From positions 1 to 64,000 of the forward strand of contig UZAN01039578.1 in assembly GCA_900618425.1 (NCBI GenBank): 64,000 nt of DNA. Direction: 5' to 3'. Below the pieces are notes generated by a model that was not told the DNA's origin, searched no databases, and saw only the letters and a program-made list of their open reading frames with translations. The position numbers and the translations under genes are program-made. Below are positions 53,441-64,000 of the stretch, one piece after another; position 1 is the stretch's first letter; the number at the start of each line of letters is the position of its first letter. Origin of the DNA: Echinostoma caproni (taxonomy: Eukaryota; Platyhelminthes; Trematoda; Plagiorchiida; Echinostomatidae).

Positions 53441-56400
53441 TACATTCCGACGTTCTTTCGTCTGTTTCGTTTTCAGCTTTCTCAATCCTCTTCCCCTCGT
53501 CCTCGTCGTAACTCGGCTCCCTCCTCAGACACAGTTACTGCAATCCAGTCTGCGTGAATTGCTAGGGGCATATTTGTGAGACATTCTTTTCGTTTTTTAT
53601 TAGAAGAGAAAACAAATTTGTTTGAGCTTGGGCAAAAGTTTACAGCATCTTTAATATGTTTCTTTTGCAATCAAAACAAGCTAGACATATCTTTACCAAT
53701 TGCGCATCCACTGGAATGCAACCCATCCGAGAAGCAGGTCAGATGTAAAGTACTGATAGCCTCATTTGGTTGTAAACACGCACGCAGGACAGAGCGACGG
53801 ATACAGCCAGAGGATCCCGTTCAAAAGATAAAGGAAGCGGGAAAGGGGGATAGTATGCTATGTCCGTCTTCCTCTAATATCATTTTGGTACTGACCCGTT
53901 CGTGCACACAGACGTACAGCAGACTGATGGATACTTCGTGAAATGATATCTACTGGACAGTACTGCTCTATCCGTCACTCATATTTCTCTCATGCCGATA
54001 AGAGATAGCAAACATGATAAGCATATTTCGGAAAAGGTTTTCTGTCCTTGTATCTCTCCAACGTAGGTCTGCTACTTGCAGTGAAATTGCCAGATTTTTA
54101 TTGCTTGGGAAATGTGAGGATGGCTATGCAATCCTCCTATGTAAAACTAACTTTTTGACGCCTAATTGTGTCCTGCGCACTACGTCAAGAGTGATTCTTT
54201 CTACTTGAGTTCATATTAGGTTTAGGGGTTTAATGCAGAAAATTGTAGAAATACGTGAAGCTAAGAAATCGGAAAAACCTGGGGAAGTGTAAATCAATGT
54301 GAAAATAACCTGTGATTAAAATGAAACACTCTGAATGTGACGTCCTATCTTTAGACCATCCGGGAATAGGATGAAAACAAATGTACCTGTTTGTTCGGTC
54401 CTCATTTGTTATTGTAGTTGAACAGCAGCAGCTCATACCAAACTTTCCTTTTGCGGCACTAGAAAGGACAGAATATTATTTATGACTGATCTAATCTCCT
54501 GTTTGAAATTTCAATGACAGAAACACAACTTTAAAATAACTGAACTCTGAAAATTTCAGTCATCTCAATCACTTATTATTTTTCAAAGTATAGTAGCATT
54601 TCCTCACAAACGAATAAGATTGATGTCTTTCGGTATGATTACTTTGATAGACAGTCAACGTATGTTATCCATCCGTTAGGTGAACAACTGGGTATTGTTT
54701 ACTCAGCGACTTTTTGAGTACAATGTGGTCTCATCAATAAATCAAAACTAGCAGGATTGATTCTTACCTGTGCTTCCATTTTAACTAAGAAAAGGTGTAC
54801 ACAAAAGATCAGTGTCGTTTTCGGAAATATAAATGAATAAGAATTCACAGTTTTCCTACAAAATATTCTCACTCCCCAAATCACTTTTACCTTAAAAGTT
54901 GCTCGCAATAAATCTCGTGTCCCAATTGGATGGTTTGACGAATGCACTACACAATCCTCCTGAATATCTGTCGTAAATGAAATTCGTGCACTATTTCAGC
55001 TTCATAATATAAGATGTCCAGGGAATCTGGAACCTGAACTCTGCCTGTGCAGAGAAGCTGAGAAGCACTATATAACTGCATTATCCCCATTCAATATAAT
55101 CAATTGAAGGAATCTGGCCCCAAATGAGAATCGAACCAATGCTCTCACAGAAATGGAATAAGCGTATTGGTCACAAAATTGCCAGTCTCCAGTTCGAACT
55201 GTTTCATTTTGTCCCAAAGCCACTTATCTTAACCTACGCCAGTAGCTTTGAATTACTTTCCTCCTGAACTGGCGTGTGACGAATCATTGACACGGTGTTA
55301 TTCAATTGTAGCGGTCACTGGGCGCCAGACCTTGTCTGATAATCATCACAAAAAAGAGGGGGTGAAATTTCAAAAAGCGAGGTGTTTCAGGAGCAAAAGT
55401 ATACAACGTACTAAACTCCTTAGCATAAACTAGTATGGGGGTATGGATTTTCTTACCTGTAAATCTCTATAGAGTAAACTTTGCTAGTTGTGGGTCACCT
55501 TAATATTTAGAATAATTGAAGAAACTAGTTAAACCAAAAAATCTAAAATATATTTACCCCATCAAGATGATTACAACTCAACCGTGCCTCAATTTTGATC
55601 CAACTCATATAACCTATATCACTTATGTATTAAAAACAGATAACAGCGCGTTGCTTCTTTGGATAGCAGTGGCCGAACTCGAACTGTGAACCTTCGATTT
55701 TGAACATAAATTTTCTTGAGGTCAACATAGCACTGCTCAGTGCGTTGGAAACAACGACGGTGTAAATAGGGCACTCAAAACTTTGAATTTAGAAATCCCA
55801 TCAATTCCATCCGATCTTTGATTGCTGACCTACGAGAAGAACGGCACGAGTTCATTTGCACGCCAATTAGCGCAAAACTGGTGGAAGATTACCAATATCA
55901 CGTACAGTTCTCACACATTTTGGATCAAAGATCGGTGGTACAATTGCCCATTTCTCAACTGTGTTTTATTGCACCCGTGTACACAACTGTCTTATTGAAG
56001 GCATTTTTGTTGGCAAATATTCGTATTCTAAGTGCTTGTGTGTGCATATGTAACTGATTTGGCAGTATCACGTTAAGAGCATGATGTGCATAGTTAAAGC
56101 CAAGAGTGTTCAACCGATCTCGTATAAGGATACATCTATTCTCTATAACGTTGACTGAATCACTGTGATCCGATAAGCCGTAATAGTGTAAGGGCCACGA
56201 TACTCAGAATCCTCTCACATAATCGCTTGGCATGAGGCCTAAGGGGTTACCACCGTGTGAGTAGCACATGTCTGGGCTAATTCTATATGAATCCAAAGTA
56301 GTGCCCCATATTCTTAGGTTTCTCACTCTGTCCGTATCTTGACTGGCTGCGAAAAAACAGTTGTTCTCTGTATTAGGTTACACAAAAACGGGTGAGAACA

Positions 56401-57743
56401 TCGTATATCGGAAACTCGTCACTGGCTGACAAAATAAACAAACTCAAAATGTTATTTAAATTTAATGTAACCCAGATGATTCTATGGTTTTGCTTTAATA
56501 TTAAGAAAAAAACCTATCTGCTTGGCAGATTGTTTCACAATATATCACTCCACAAAGCTAAAGGAAACAATTAACCAAAGTATTTCAAAGAAAAACAGAG
56601 CAACTATGGAATGCAATCTGCGATATGTTAGTGGAACATGGTGAGTACAAGTTTGACTAATTCTCTCTCTCTTCGACGATGGTATCCACAAAAACAGTGT
56701 ACGTGTTCTTTGTCCACGTTGTCCTCGAGGTCGCTTGAGAGTGTCCGATATTTCAGCGAGGATCGACATAAAATGAACACGCTTACTACAAATTCCATTC
56801 CAAGGTCATGTTTTCGTCGACCACTTACCTACTTGCTTGCTTGCCACCGAACTATAATAAGTATGATTTGATACAGCCTATAAATCCGCTATAGCTCCTC
56901 ACACACGCATGCACAAACTTTGGTCAATGTATCTCTACCATACGTTTAGACCCTAGAGATTCAAAATCTTCGGACGTTGGAAGAATCAGGAAAAGTAAAA
57001 AAACATGGTTATTTAAAGTTAACTGTTAGTCAAGTACAATTTTTATGAACACGTTTTATGTGATACATGGGCTAGAGAGAAACACCGTCGACCAAATAAT
57101 GAATTGTTATATATAAGTACAAAAAAGTAAACTGATCGCGTAATAGCTACTGACCAGATGATTGAGAACGGTCTCGTTCATAATAATTTTATGAAATTAC
57201 GCTATGTTGTTCTTTCCATGAAACCAGCTGCGGTAAACAGAATTGTGTTTATTGCATTGCGACTGATTTGTGGGGCTGTTTGTGACCTGTTTTATGCCCA
57301 TGTAATCGATACTTACTAAAGACACTTTAGTCAAACAGGAGGCAGGCGAAAAATCCCTTATCAGGAAAACATCTCCCGAACTTTTAGGCTACTGGGTGAA
57401 TGTGGATGGCATGGGCTTGGGTTAGAAGACCGGTGGTGCGTTGTCTCAGATTAGATCAGCCAGACATGGAGTGATATTTATGTTGTAAATATCAGCAATT
57501 GGATGCGAACTAGTGAAATCGTGGCTCGGCCTACCAAGATGCTGTTTCTCGAAACACTCGATGCGATAACACAGATGTGGAGTTAAAACTATGTTGAGCG
57601 ACTATTTCCAACCCGAGTTGGTACGAGTATAAAAATGCCAGCTACTAATGGTCGGATCCACAAAATTCATGTTAATAATGAATCCCGGAATTCTGGATCG
57701 TTTTACTCAACAGGCACACTATCTTCTCTTTTGATCGATTTAG

Positions 57744-57978
57744 TCGTTCTTCGATCGGCAAATCAAGGCTGAGAGTGAATTGATCGCCGCGGCTACAGCA
57801 CGTTTAACGAAGGATGCCACCGGCAAACCCGATCGTTCCTTGCCCAGAACAAACAGCTCTGCGGAACTGACATCGACGACCAGGTTGAATTCTGAATTGC
57901 TGTTTCGGCAACAAATTTGTCATTTTCTTCCCGTTGTCCCAGTACGTATGCCCAACACTGCTCAACAAGAAATCAAAA
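57744..57978 (+). CDS. Exon 4 of the five-pass membrane protein
   Basis: The exon starts TCGTTCTTCGATCGG after TTTAG (57743) in phase 0. It ends after AAA A before GTAAGT (57979), leaving one base of a Ser codon that exon 5 completes. It encodes residues 974-1051, all in the second large outside loop. It shows a charged helix (DRQIKAESELIAAATARL), an NSS glycosylation site (about 1010) and an FRQQICHFLP segment (about 1027-1036) resembling FQQAEFVHFLP in the first outside loop. The frame stays open for 25 codons past the donor, but the GTAAGT and the phase match with exon 5 decide the end. Confidence 0.8.
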
Positions 57979-60900
57979 GTAAGTGGGGTATTCCTTCTCC
58001 GCGAATCGTGAATGATTTTCATGAACCATATTCTGCCCGTTTACTGATGTCCTAATAGAGCTGTGTCAGGATGTACAGCTGACAGGTCGTTCATTTAACA
58101 AGCGGAGAAAGGCAGAGTTCGGATCAACGGATCGCCATTAGCTAGTTATTAACATGGATTGCAGAATGGACCAATGTACTGATCTGTTTTTTCTGTCGAC
58201 AGTAAAGTTGAGGTTTAAAATCTGCAAGCTATTGTGAATACCACTTGTTTGTTTAGGAATACTATTTTGAAGCTTTATTAGGCCAATAGTTCAATTTACA
58301 GCACATTCCGTTTTCGTACGGTGGCCGTTGCTATCCGTACGTCACCAGTTCCAGTCCCACCACCAACAAATCTGCCCGTTTCTTTTTTTCTAGTCATCTC
58401 CTGATCGGCCACAACTTTCTCTTTTCTTAAACAGTTGATTACGCAATTCTGTTTGAGGAGAAGAAATAATAAATGTAAAACAAATAATAAACATATATAT
58501 ATTTAATTAATAAATAAATTTCAATTTATGAATAATAAATTACATAAATAAATATTGAACATTAAATGTCAAGTGATTCCAACCAATTAGTTCATGTCGA
58601 TCTCTAAACTGATAAGCACCTATGGCATTATGACAGCTTAACTTGTCTATCTTTAAAAGTATGGGAATGCTTCATATTAATTTTGCAAATTATAAAGTTG
58701 GGATTCGGGCCCCGTAGCGGCCATGTTATTCAAACTAGACTTGTTACCTAATTCGCGGTCATCAGAAACCAATCGAGAAGAAAGAAGTAAAGGAAGCAAA
58801 TTCTGTCGGAAACATCTTTTCACTCGTTTTAAGCGATAGACTTACTGAGTTACCCGATAAGGAGCAACTGTCACATGTTTATTCTTGTTTGGGATTCGTC
58901 AGCTCTGCGTAAATTTGATGTTCCTTTTTGGACTCTCGTTGCAAGTCTTCCGGGTTGGGGGTCAATTTCTTAACCCCTGAGTAACACGATCAACAGCAAA
59001 TACCTCAAGCGAACAGTCAGTTTAATCCAAGTCAAGTCACAAATCGCTTTATTCATCCCAATGGATGGAATTTTTGCGCGGAGCAGAATAAAACAATTCT
59101 AATTCCATTTGCGTTAAAGTACATTTAATGTATGGTAAATAAAAAAACTCGCAAGGAGTTAAACCCCCAAGCACATCACGTCCAAGCTCGGCACAATGAC
59201 CAGTTTCTCTGAATTAATTCCACGTGGACCAGTAAACATAAGTCTAACTTAGCCTGTTCATTCACTCAACGTTTTGCCTGCTAACCAGTTAGCTCAGGAG
59301 TAAGGGTTTTGAGCCCCAACCTGAAATTTTACGTTTAAAACCCCAATAGGAACACAGAAAATTGGATCAAGCACACAGACGAGGAAAAGGGAATATACCT
59401 GTCTCAGCATCCGGATTGGACAAGATGGACATCACAAGTGTTAACACTAATCTGCCTGTGAACTAATTAATCAACAGAGATTGTTATTCTCCACTTGGTA
59501 CGTCCAGGGTACAGGGACTGAGATGACTTTCTGTCACAGGACAGATAGTAACAGAATGTGTATACAAAAAGCGTGAAAAACTCAATGTGAAATTCTTTCA
59601 GCTACGTTCAATTAGTTCAAACTTAGGAGTATGAGACAGCATTGTTCGTGAACAAAATAAGTAACAATTGCAGACTTCAAAATTTATACGGAATACTGGA
59701 CTCCGAGCTCAGAGTGGGATGTAAAATATTCATAAATGCCTGAGGTATTTCAAATATTGTTCACTGGTGATTCGCATGGAAGTAAAGTATGTTTCATATA
59801 CCACAATACTGTCCGTAAAATGAAAAATTGCCATATAATTGTTGTTACTCTTGGTTGAAGATGATCGTTTACGTGCCATCGTCGATTTCCAAAGTTTCCA
59901 CATTGGGACGGCACCAGTAAATGAAAACTGGATTATTCGCTGGATACAAAATTTGTTTATCTGATTAATCTACTTTACTCATTTACTCGGCAGTGTTTTA
60001 TGTTGACAGTTATCTCGGGTTTTCAAGTTTGTTTACCATCACATCAGCCTTATCAAGTTAATTCTTCACCGAACCAATTTCACCATTGATTTTCGCAGAT
60101 CAAAATAATCAGTACGTTTATCCGAATCGGTACTTTCTGTCTACATCAGACGTATAACAAAGCCCTCCCTCAGAAATCCAAAACTTTCGGTTAATGTGTC
60201 TGAAAACATCAAGTTTTATCCTCATGATGCAAAGTTTATTTAGATGAATTAGGGAACAAGGGTCTGTATTTGATAATCTTGTTAATCAACTCTCGATATC
60301 TGTTAAATTTGAGCACTCAGCTGAAAACAAACAGAGAACCCGCTTAGACTACCTACGCGATAGTCCGAATCAAGGGAACAAGTTTGCTGCAGTTCAAATA
60401 AAACACATAGTGAATTGTTCGATGAATTACCGAATCATCTGTCAACTGATTCGAGTGACGCTCAAACACAGGTGTTCATCAGGTTCTGCATCTTATGCGG
60501 ACCAAGTAAGACTCGGTCCAAATTACTGCATCTAGGAGACAAGTTGTGTGGGTAACATAGACATTACCATTTATCTCAACCTCGTTTTTAGCGATACTCA
60601 GCGATAGGGGGAATCTCACTTTTGGAAATATATTGCTCCTTAATATGTGCCCAGCGGAACAACATTTATACTAAGGGTTCATCGTACAATAACCAAAGAA
60701 ACTTGGAGAAATCAGTGGCCTCGATTAGAGAAAAAAACAGTACTAATTACGCCTAGAAAGACTGTTTTCAATCTCCATTGCCACATGATGCATAAAGTAA
60801 TAGTCCAAATAGTAAGATAGTATATCAATTACGAATTAGAACAGCAAAATTTCGTATCTTTTAACACAATATGTCAAGGTTATCGACGGAATTGGCTGTG

Positions 60901-61715
60901 TTGTAATCACACTCGTGCTGCGCTGGACAAAGAAACCAGTAGTGGAACATAACGAGATATTGTGTGAGTTTCCGGGGACATAAACCACGCCAGTGGTGTT
61001 TGTTGAAAGTCTCAGTTGGAATATCGTTGACTCTTGGTCTCCGTCCTCAGTCAAGGAAAAATGATGATGATCAATCTATGTGCACTCAGGGCAACAGTGG
61101 ATATTCCTCGTGAATTGATCCGGTTAACTCCCAACAAGACGGGGACGTGATGCAGTTTTACTCGCTGACTTCCTATAATTTCATTGATTTCTTGATAGAT
61201 GAATCAAATGAATAGCTTCTCAAAAACGGCTCTCCACACATTTAATAATTCATTCCGGCCATAGACTATTCAAGTATTTGCAATTTATGGTATATATCAT
61301 TATTATTATGGGATATATTTCCATTCCCATTTCAAATTAAATGGATAGACCTAAGAAATGAAAAATACAAAAGGGAGGAAACTAAACCTACTTACACTTC
61401 TTCATCGACAGAAATAAAATAAACGAGCTCTGCTTATTAATAAAACCCCTGAATGGGTATTCGATATGTGGGATTATTTCATCCGTAGACACCTGGTGTT
61501 CAACAACACTGTTTCGGCACTTCCATTCAGATTCAGCGAGATTGGCTTTTGCAAAAATAGAAACCGTCTGTTTGTTTATGCAGTAAGGTTGTCGTAAATT
61601 CATTTGACTATTCCAATTGTTTTGTTCAAGTAATGCTGAGCATTGGTCTCTTATGATCCAGCAGATTCCACTTCGACAAACGGTAACAATGTTCACCCTC
61701 GTTGTTCTACTATAA

Positions 61716-61747
61716 ACGCCACCACCCCACCCCACCCCACCCCACCC
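61716..61747. repeat. (CCCCA)n tandem repeat
   Basis: About five CCCCA units. The minus strand is correspondingly G-rich (GGGGT repeats), a composition that can form G-quadruplexes. Confidence 0.85.
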
Positions 61748-62040
61748 CTAAATACCTGATATGCAATGCATTCCCACACTCACCGGGTTCACGCACAAAC
61801 ACTTTACCGCACAGATCAGTGGAATTTATCTCGGCTAAATGGAAGGGTAGTAGCATGCAGAAGACTTATAAGGCCGATCCGGTTATTCTCAATCTACTGT
61901 TTTTAGAGTGCACTGATTCCATCCACGAACTGAGTATACAACAGTGATAATGACTACTGTGTTCTGTTAAGTCCAACGTTTACGGCTTCCTGGTAACATG
62001 AACAGGGAATGGAATTATGTCTCGTCACTGGCAGCATGAG

Positions 62041-62135
62041 CCTCGTTAGCCTAACGACTAGGATAGTTGTCCTTTACGACAATGGCAAATCATTCACCAA
62101 ACATCCCATTGGGACAATCTAGGGTTCAAAATCGA
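62041..62135 (+). repeat. tRNA-like repeat fragment
   Basis: TAGCCTAACGACTAGGATAG resembles an A-box region, and AGGGTTCAAAATCG (about 62120-62133) a B-box with an extra base. The spacing is longer than in a true tRNA, so this is more likely a decayed SINE or tRNA relic than a gene. Confidence 0.35.
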
Positions 62136-62400
62136 GTGTTTCTTTGAATTATTAAACATCATTTATCACTCCATCGTTTGCCTTCTATACCATTAATCCG
62201 TTCCACTTAAAATCACATTGCCCCGGAAACTGTTCTGCTTAAGTTAGGAGGGTAATCTCACGATGTCTAACTAGCGTGAAAGTCATTACTTAAGTAGTAA
62301 ACTATTCAGTGATTTTATCTGGAATTATTCGACTAGTGTCATACTAAACTTGTAGTATCCTTATTTGGAAAATTCATTCCTTTCCTTTTGGTTTCTGTAG

Positions 62401-63149
62401 GTCCTACACGATTTAGTAACGAGGTTGACTACAAGAAAATGAGCGTGCAAAATCTCCTATGGACTGCTCTGATCAGCCGTGCTGTGGACTTTGACTGGAG
62501 TAGTCTTGAACAAGCCCGACAGCTCAGTGTGACTGCTCTGTTGGTGGCAATCGGAATGCTCGGTTGCGTTGGTATTGTGGACATTTGTGGTTGGATGGTG
62601 CAACTGCGTTACCTCAACCCACTGTACAAAACCGCCCGATCCGGTGAGGCTAGTCATACATCTAGGAGTGAGTTGCAGTCCGGTTGTTCGAATCTAATCC
62701 CTGTGGATCCGGACCACATAGTTCTAGTGTCACCCCAACCGCCACCAATTATTCCTTATCCTGAAGAAGAAGAACAAAACGGTGACCAACAACGTCTCCC
62801 AGTAAGACCGCCTGCATCACCCACGGCACAAACACATTCATCATTGTTAGGACTTGATTCCCCACTAGCCGGTCCAAAACGGACCAGTCTGAAGACTAGC
62901 TGGACGCAGCAGCAGCAGCAGCAGCATCACCACAACCAACAGCAGCAACAACAACCGCAGTTACCCCTGACCGCTTTCTACGTGGATCCCAATTTGGTCC
63001 TAACATCGAATACCATCCATGGTCTTCCACTTGCCGTTTCCTCTCAGTCCGTCCCAATCTACATTGCCCACACACCAGGGTCTCCTATCGTGATTGCCCC
63101 AACATCTGGAATGAGCCCAACCCAAACCCGTACGACACAATCCACATGA
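62401..63149 (+). CDS. Last coding exon of the five-pass membrane protein
   Basis: The exon starts GTCCTACACG after CTGTAG. Its first two bases complete the Ser codon begun in exon 4. It ends at the stop codon TGA (63147-63149) and encodes residues 1053-1300. After a short outside stretch, membrane segment 5 is at about 1094-1118 (TALLVAIGMLGCVGIVDICG). A long cytoplasmic tail follows with acidic (PEEEEQNG), Pro/Ser-rich and poly-Gln/His segments (about 1222-1239). The tail looks disordered and could carry protein-binding or sorting signals. The TTG upstream at 62388 is not a start because it lies in the intron. Confidence 0.87.
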
Positions 63150-64000
63150 CGAGAATCACAAAACAACACCGGATCCTTCCAATCTCAAACCTCAGTTTGC
63201 TTTACATTGTTTTGCCTCAATTGAAGAAATATCCCCCTCCCGCCGTCCAGAACATTCCAATTAGGGCACAGAGAGAGAGAGCAAACAAGGAATTCTACCA
63301 AGAAAAACTCGTGCACACAATCGAGTGCGAAATTAAGTGATAGGCTTGTTACATAATGGAAATGAATTTTTTCACCAGGCATCAGTCGCACACACACACA
63401 CACATTCAGTACTCGAATTACAAAACGATTTAAGCTCGTATCCGAGGGATGTAAGATTTTCGCTACAAATTCGGACCAGCGATTTAGTTCATTCTGTGTT
63501 TGTTTATATGAGTGAACATGTGTCTGTCTCTTTGTCCGTCTGCATACATGTGCACGTGTGTGGAAATAAAACAGTTGGTCAAGCGGCCGATTTGTCCTTG
63601 TGCCTAATAAACAATTACTGTCCGGATAAAAGGCCCCTTGTCCGATCTATTGAAACCCCCGAGAAAGAAAGAAAAACTCATCTTCAACTGTGATCGGAAA
63701 TTAATGGTTATGCTGCTTTCGTTTGCAGCGTTTCGATGCGTCCACCAATCCCTCGCTATCTCCTCTTCTCGCGTACACACTCTCCCGGATCGCCCTATTC
63801 AGCAACCCCACCGCCCACCGCCGTTCCGCTTCAGCGCCAGAATTGTACAGTCATGTAACAAGTGCACAGGAGAACAATTAGGCACACAATGGTTTTGTTT
63901 CACATTTTTTTTTAGTTCTCCCCAAAAAACTTTTGTGCACAGACTAGGATTGTGCATGCCGTCTCTCTCTTTCGCACACGCGCACACACACACACAAACA
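63150..64000 (+). other. 3' untranslated region and downstream flank
   Basis: After the stop codon there is AC-rich simple sequence (63390-63405) and possible polyadenylation signals, the first at 63565-63570. The short frames here (63146-63340, 63337-63693) look like UTR noise. Nothing further is recognised to the end of the window. Confidence 0.6.
63565..63570 (+). promoter_or_regulatory. Candidate polyadenylation signal (AATAAA)
   Basis: The first AATAAA after the stop codon, 416 bases downstream. A second near-match (TAATAAA) lies at 63606-63612. Either would give a 3' UTR of roughly 0.4-0.5 kb. The match is short and could be chance. Confidence 0.4.

Larger units (their letters stand above)
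42232..57743 (+). other. Intron between exons 3 and 4 (15.5 kb)
   Basis: The intron begins GTAAGT and ends GATTTAG. It contains a possible ribozyme remnant (42.3 kb, minus strand), a TG run (44.1 kb), an AT run (48.9 kb), a dispersed repeat (50.7-50.9 kb), a SINE-like copy (52.0-52.2 kb) and a CCAT-rich run (53.4 kb). A tRNA-like B-box lies at about 55110-55150 on the minus strand (GAATCGAACCA). The stretches 42.4-44.0, 44.2-48.8, 49.0-50.6 and 53.5-57.7 kb contain nothing else I can identify. Confidence 0.8.
57979..62400 (+). other. Intron between exons 4 and 5 (4.4 kb)
   Basis: The intron begins GTAAGT and ends with a T-rich tract (CCTTTCCTTTTGG) and CTGTAG. The region 58490-58560 is extremely A/T-rich. 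A CCCCA tandem run (61.7 kb) and a tRNA-like fragment (62.0 kb) are present. No open frame with a recognisable domain was found. Confidence 0.8.

Overview
This window looks like a eukaryotic chromosome, most plausibly from a parasitic flatworm of the trematode type with a large, repeat-rich genome. The evidence is short coding blocks separated by introns of 4 to 22 kb, GT/AG splice sites, an AT-rich background full of microsatellites, many tRNA-derived SINE-like repeats, and broken Penelope-like retroelements of a kind common in flukes. There is no prokaryotic gene organisation. The taxonomic call is inference; no single sequence here proves it. Single N bases (219, 18501, 18766, 48554, 50707) suggest a draft assembly.

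One real protein-coding gene can be supported, and it spans almost the whole window on the + strand. Five exons (5179-6784, 19313-20009, 41617-42231, 57744-57978, 62401-63149) join with matching phases (2, 0, 0, 1) into one frame of 1300 residues plus a stop codon. The 5' end is missing, because the first exon seen needs one base from an upstream exon. The product is a multi-pass membrane protein: an outside N-terminal part, five predicted membrane segments, two large outside loops rich in charged helical sequence, two cytoplasmic loops, and a Gln/Pro-rich cytoplasmic tail. Residue numbers below count the split codon at the start of the first exon as residue 1. I do not recognise the family. 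The overall topology is like prominin, but the sequence does not show a prominin signature. Similar F-x-QQ-HFLP motifs in both outside loops suggest an internal duplication.

The introns hold no other convincing gene. They do contain a decayed Penelope-like element with reverse transcriptase and GIY-YIG remnants (36.8-38.3 kb), a second 3' fragment of that family (26.66-26.94 kb), and a fragment of a Tc1/mariner-like transposase (13.7-13.9 kb, minus strand). They also contain at least four copies of a tRNA-derived SINE-like family (14.4, 25.5, 33.5 and 52.1 kb), a second dispersed repeat pair (7.8 and 50.8 kb), and a locally duplicated ~100 bp sequence (22.8 and 24.1 kb). A long near-perfect hairpin lies just after the second exon (20.2 kb), and a possible remnant of a Penelope-type hammerhead ribozyme lies just after the third exon (42.3 kb, minus strand). 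Large CATA and GATA microsatellites lie at 2.7-3.0 and 20.4-20.8 kb.

Most short open frames in the window are chance frames in AT-rich or microsatellite DNA and are left out. The best leads are the unrecognised five-pass membrane protein with its apparent repeat architecture, the 20.2 kb hairpin, and the ribozyme-like segment at 42.3 kb.
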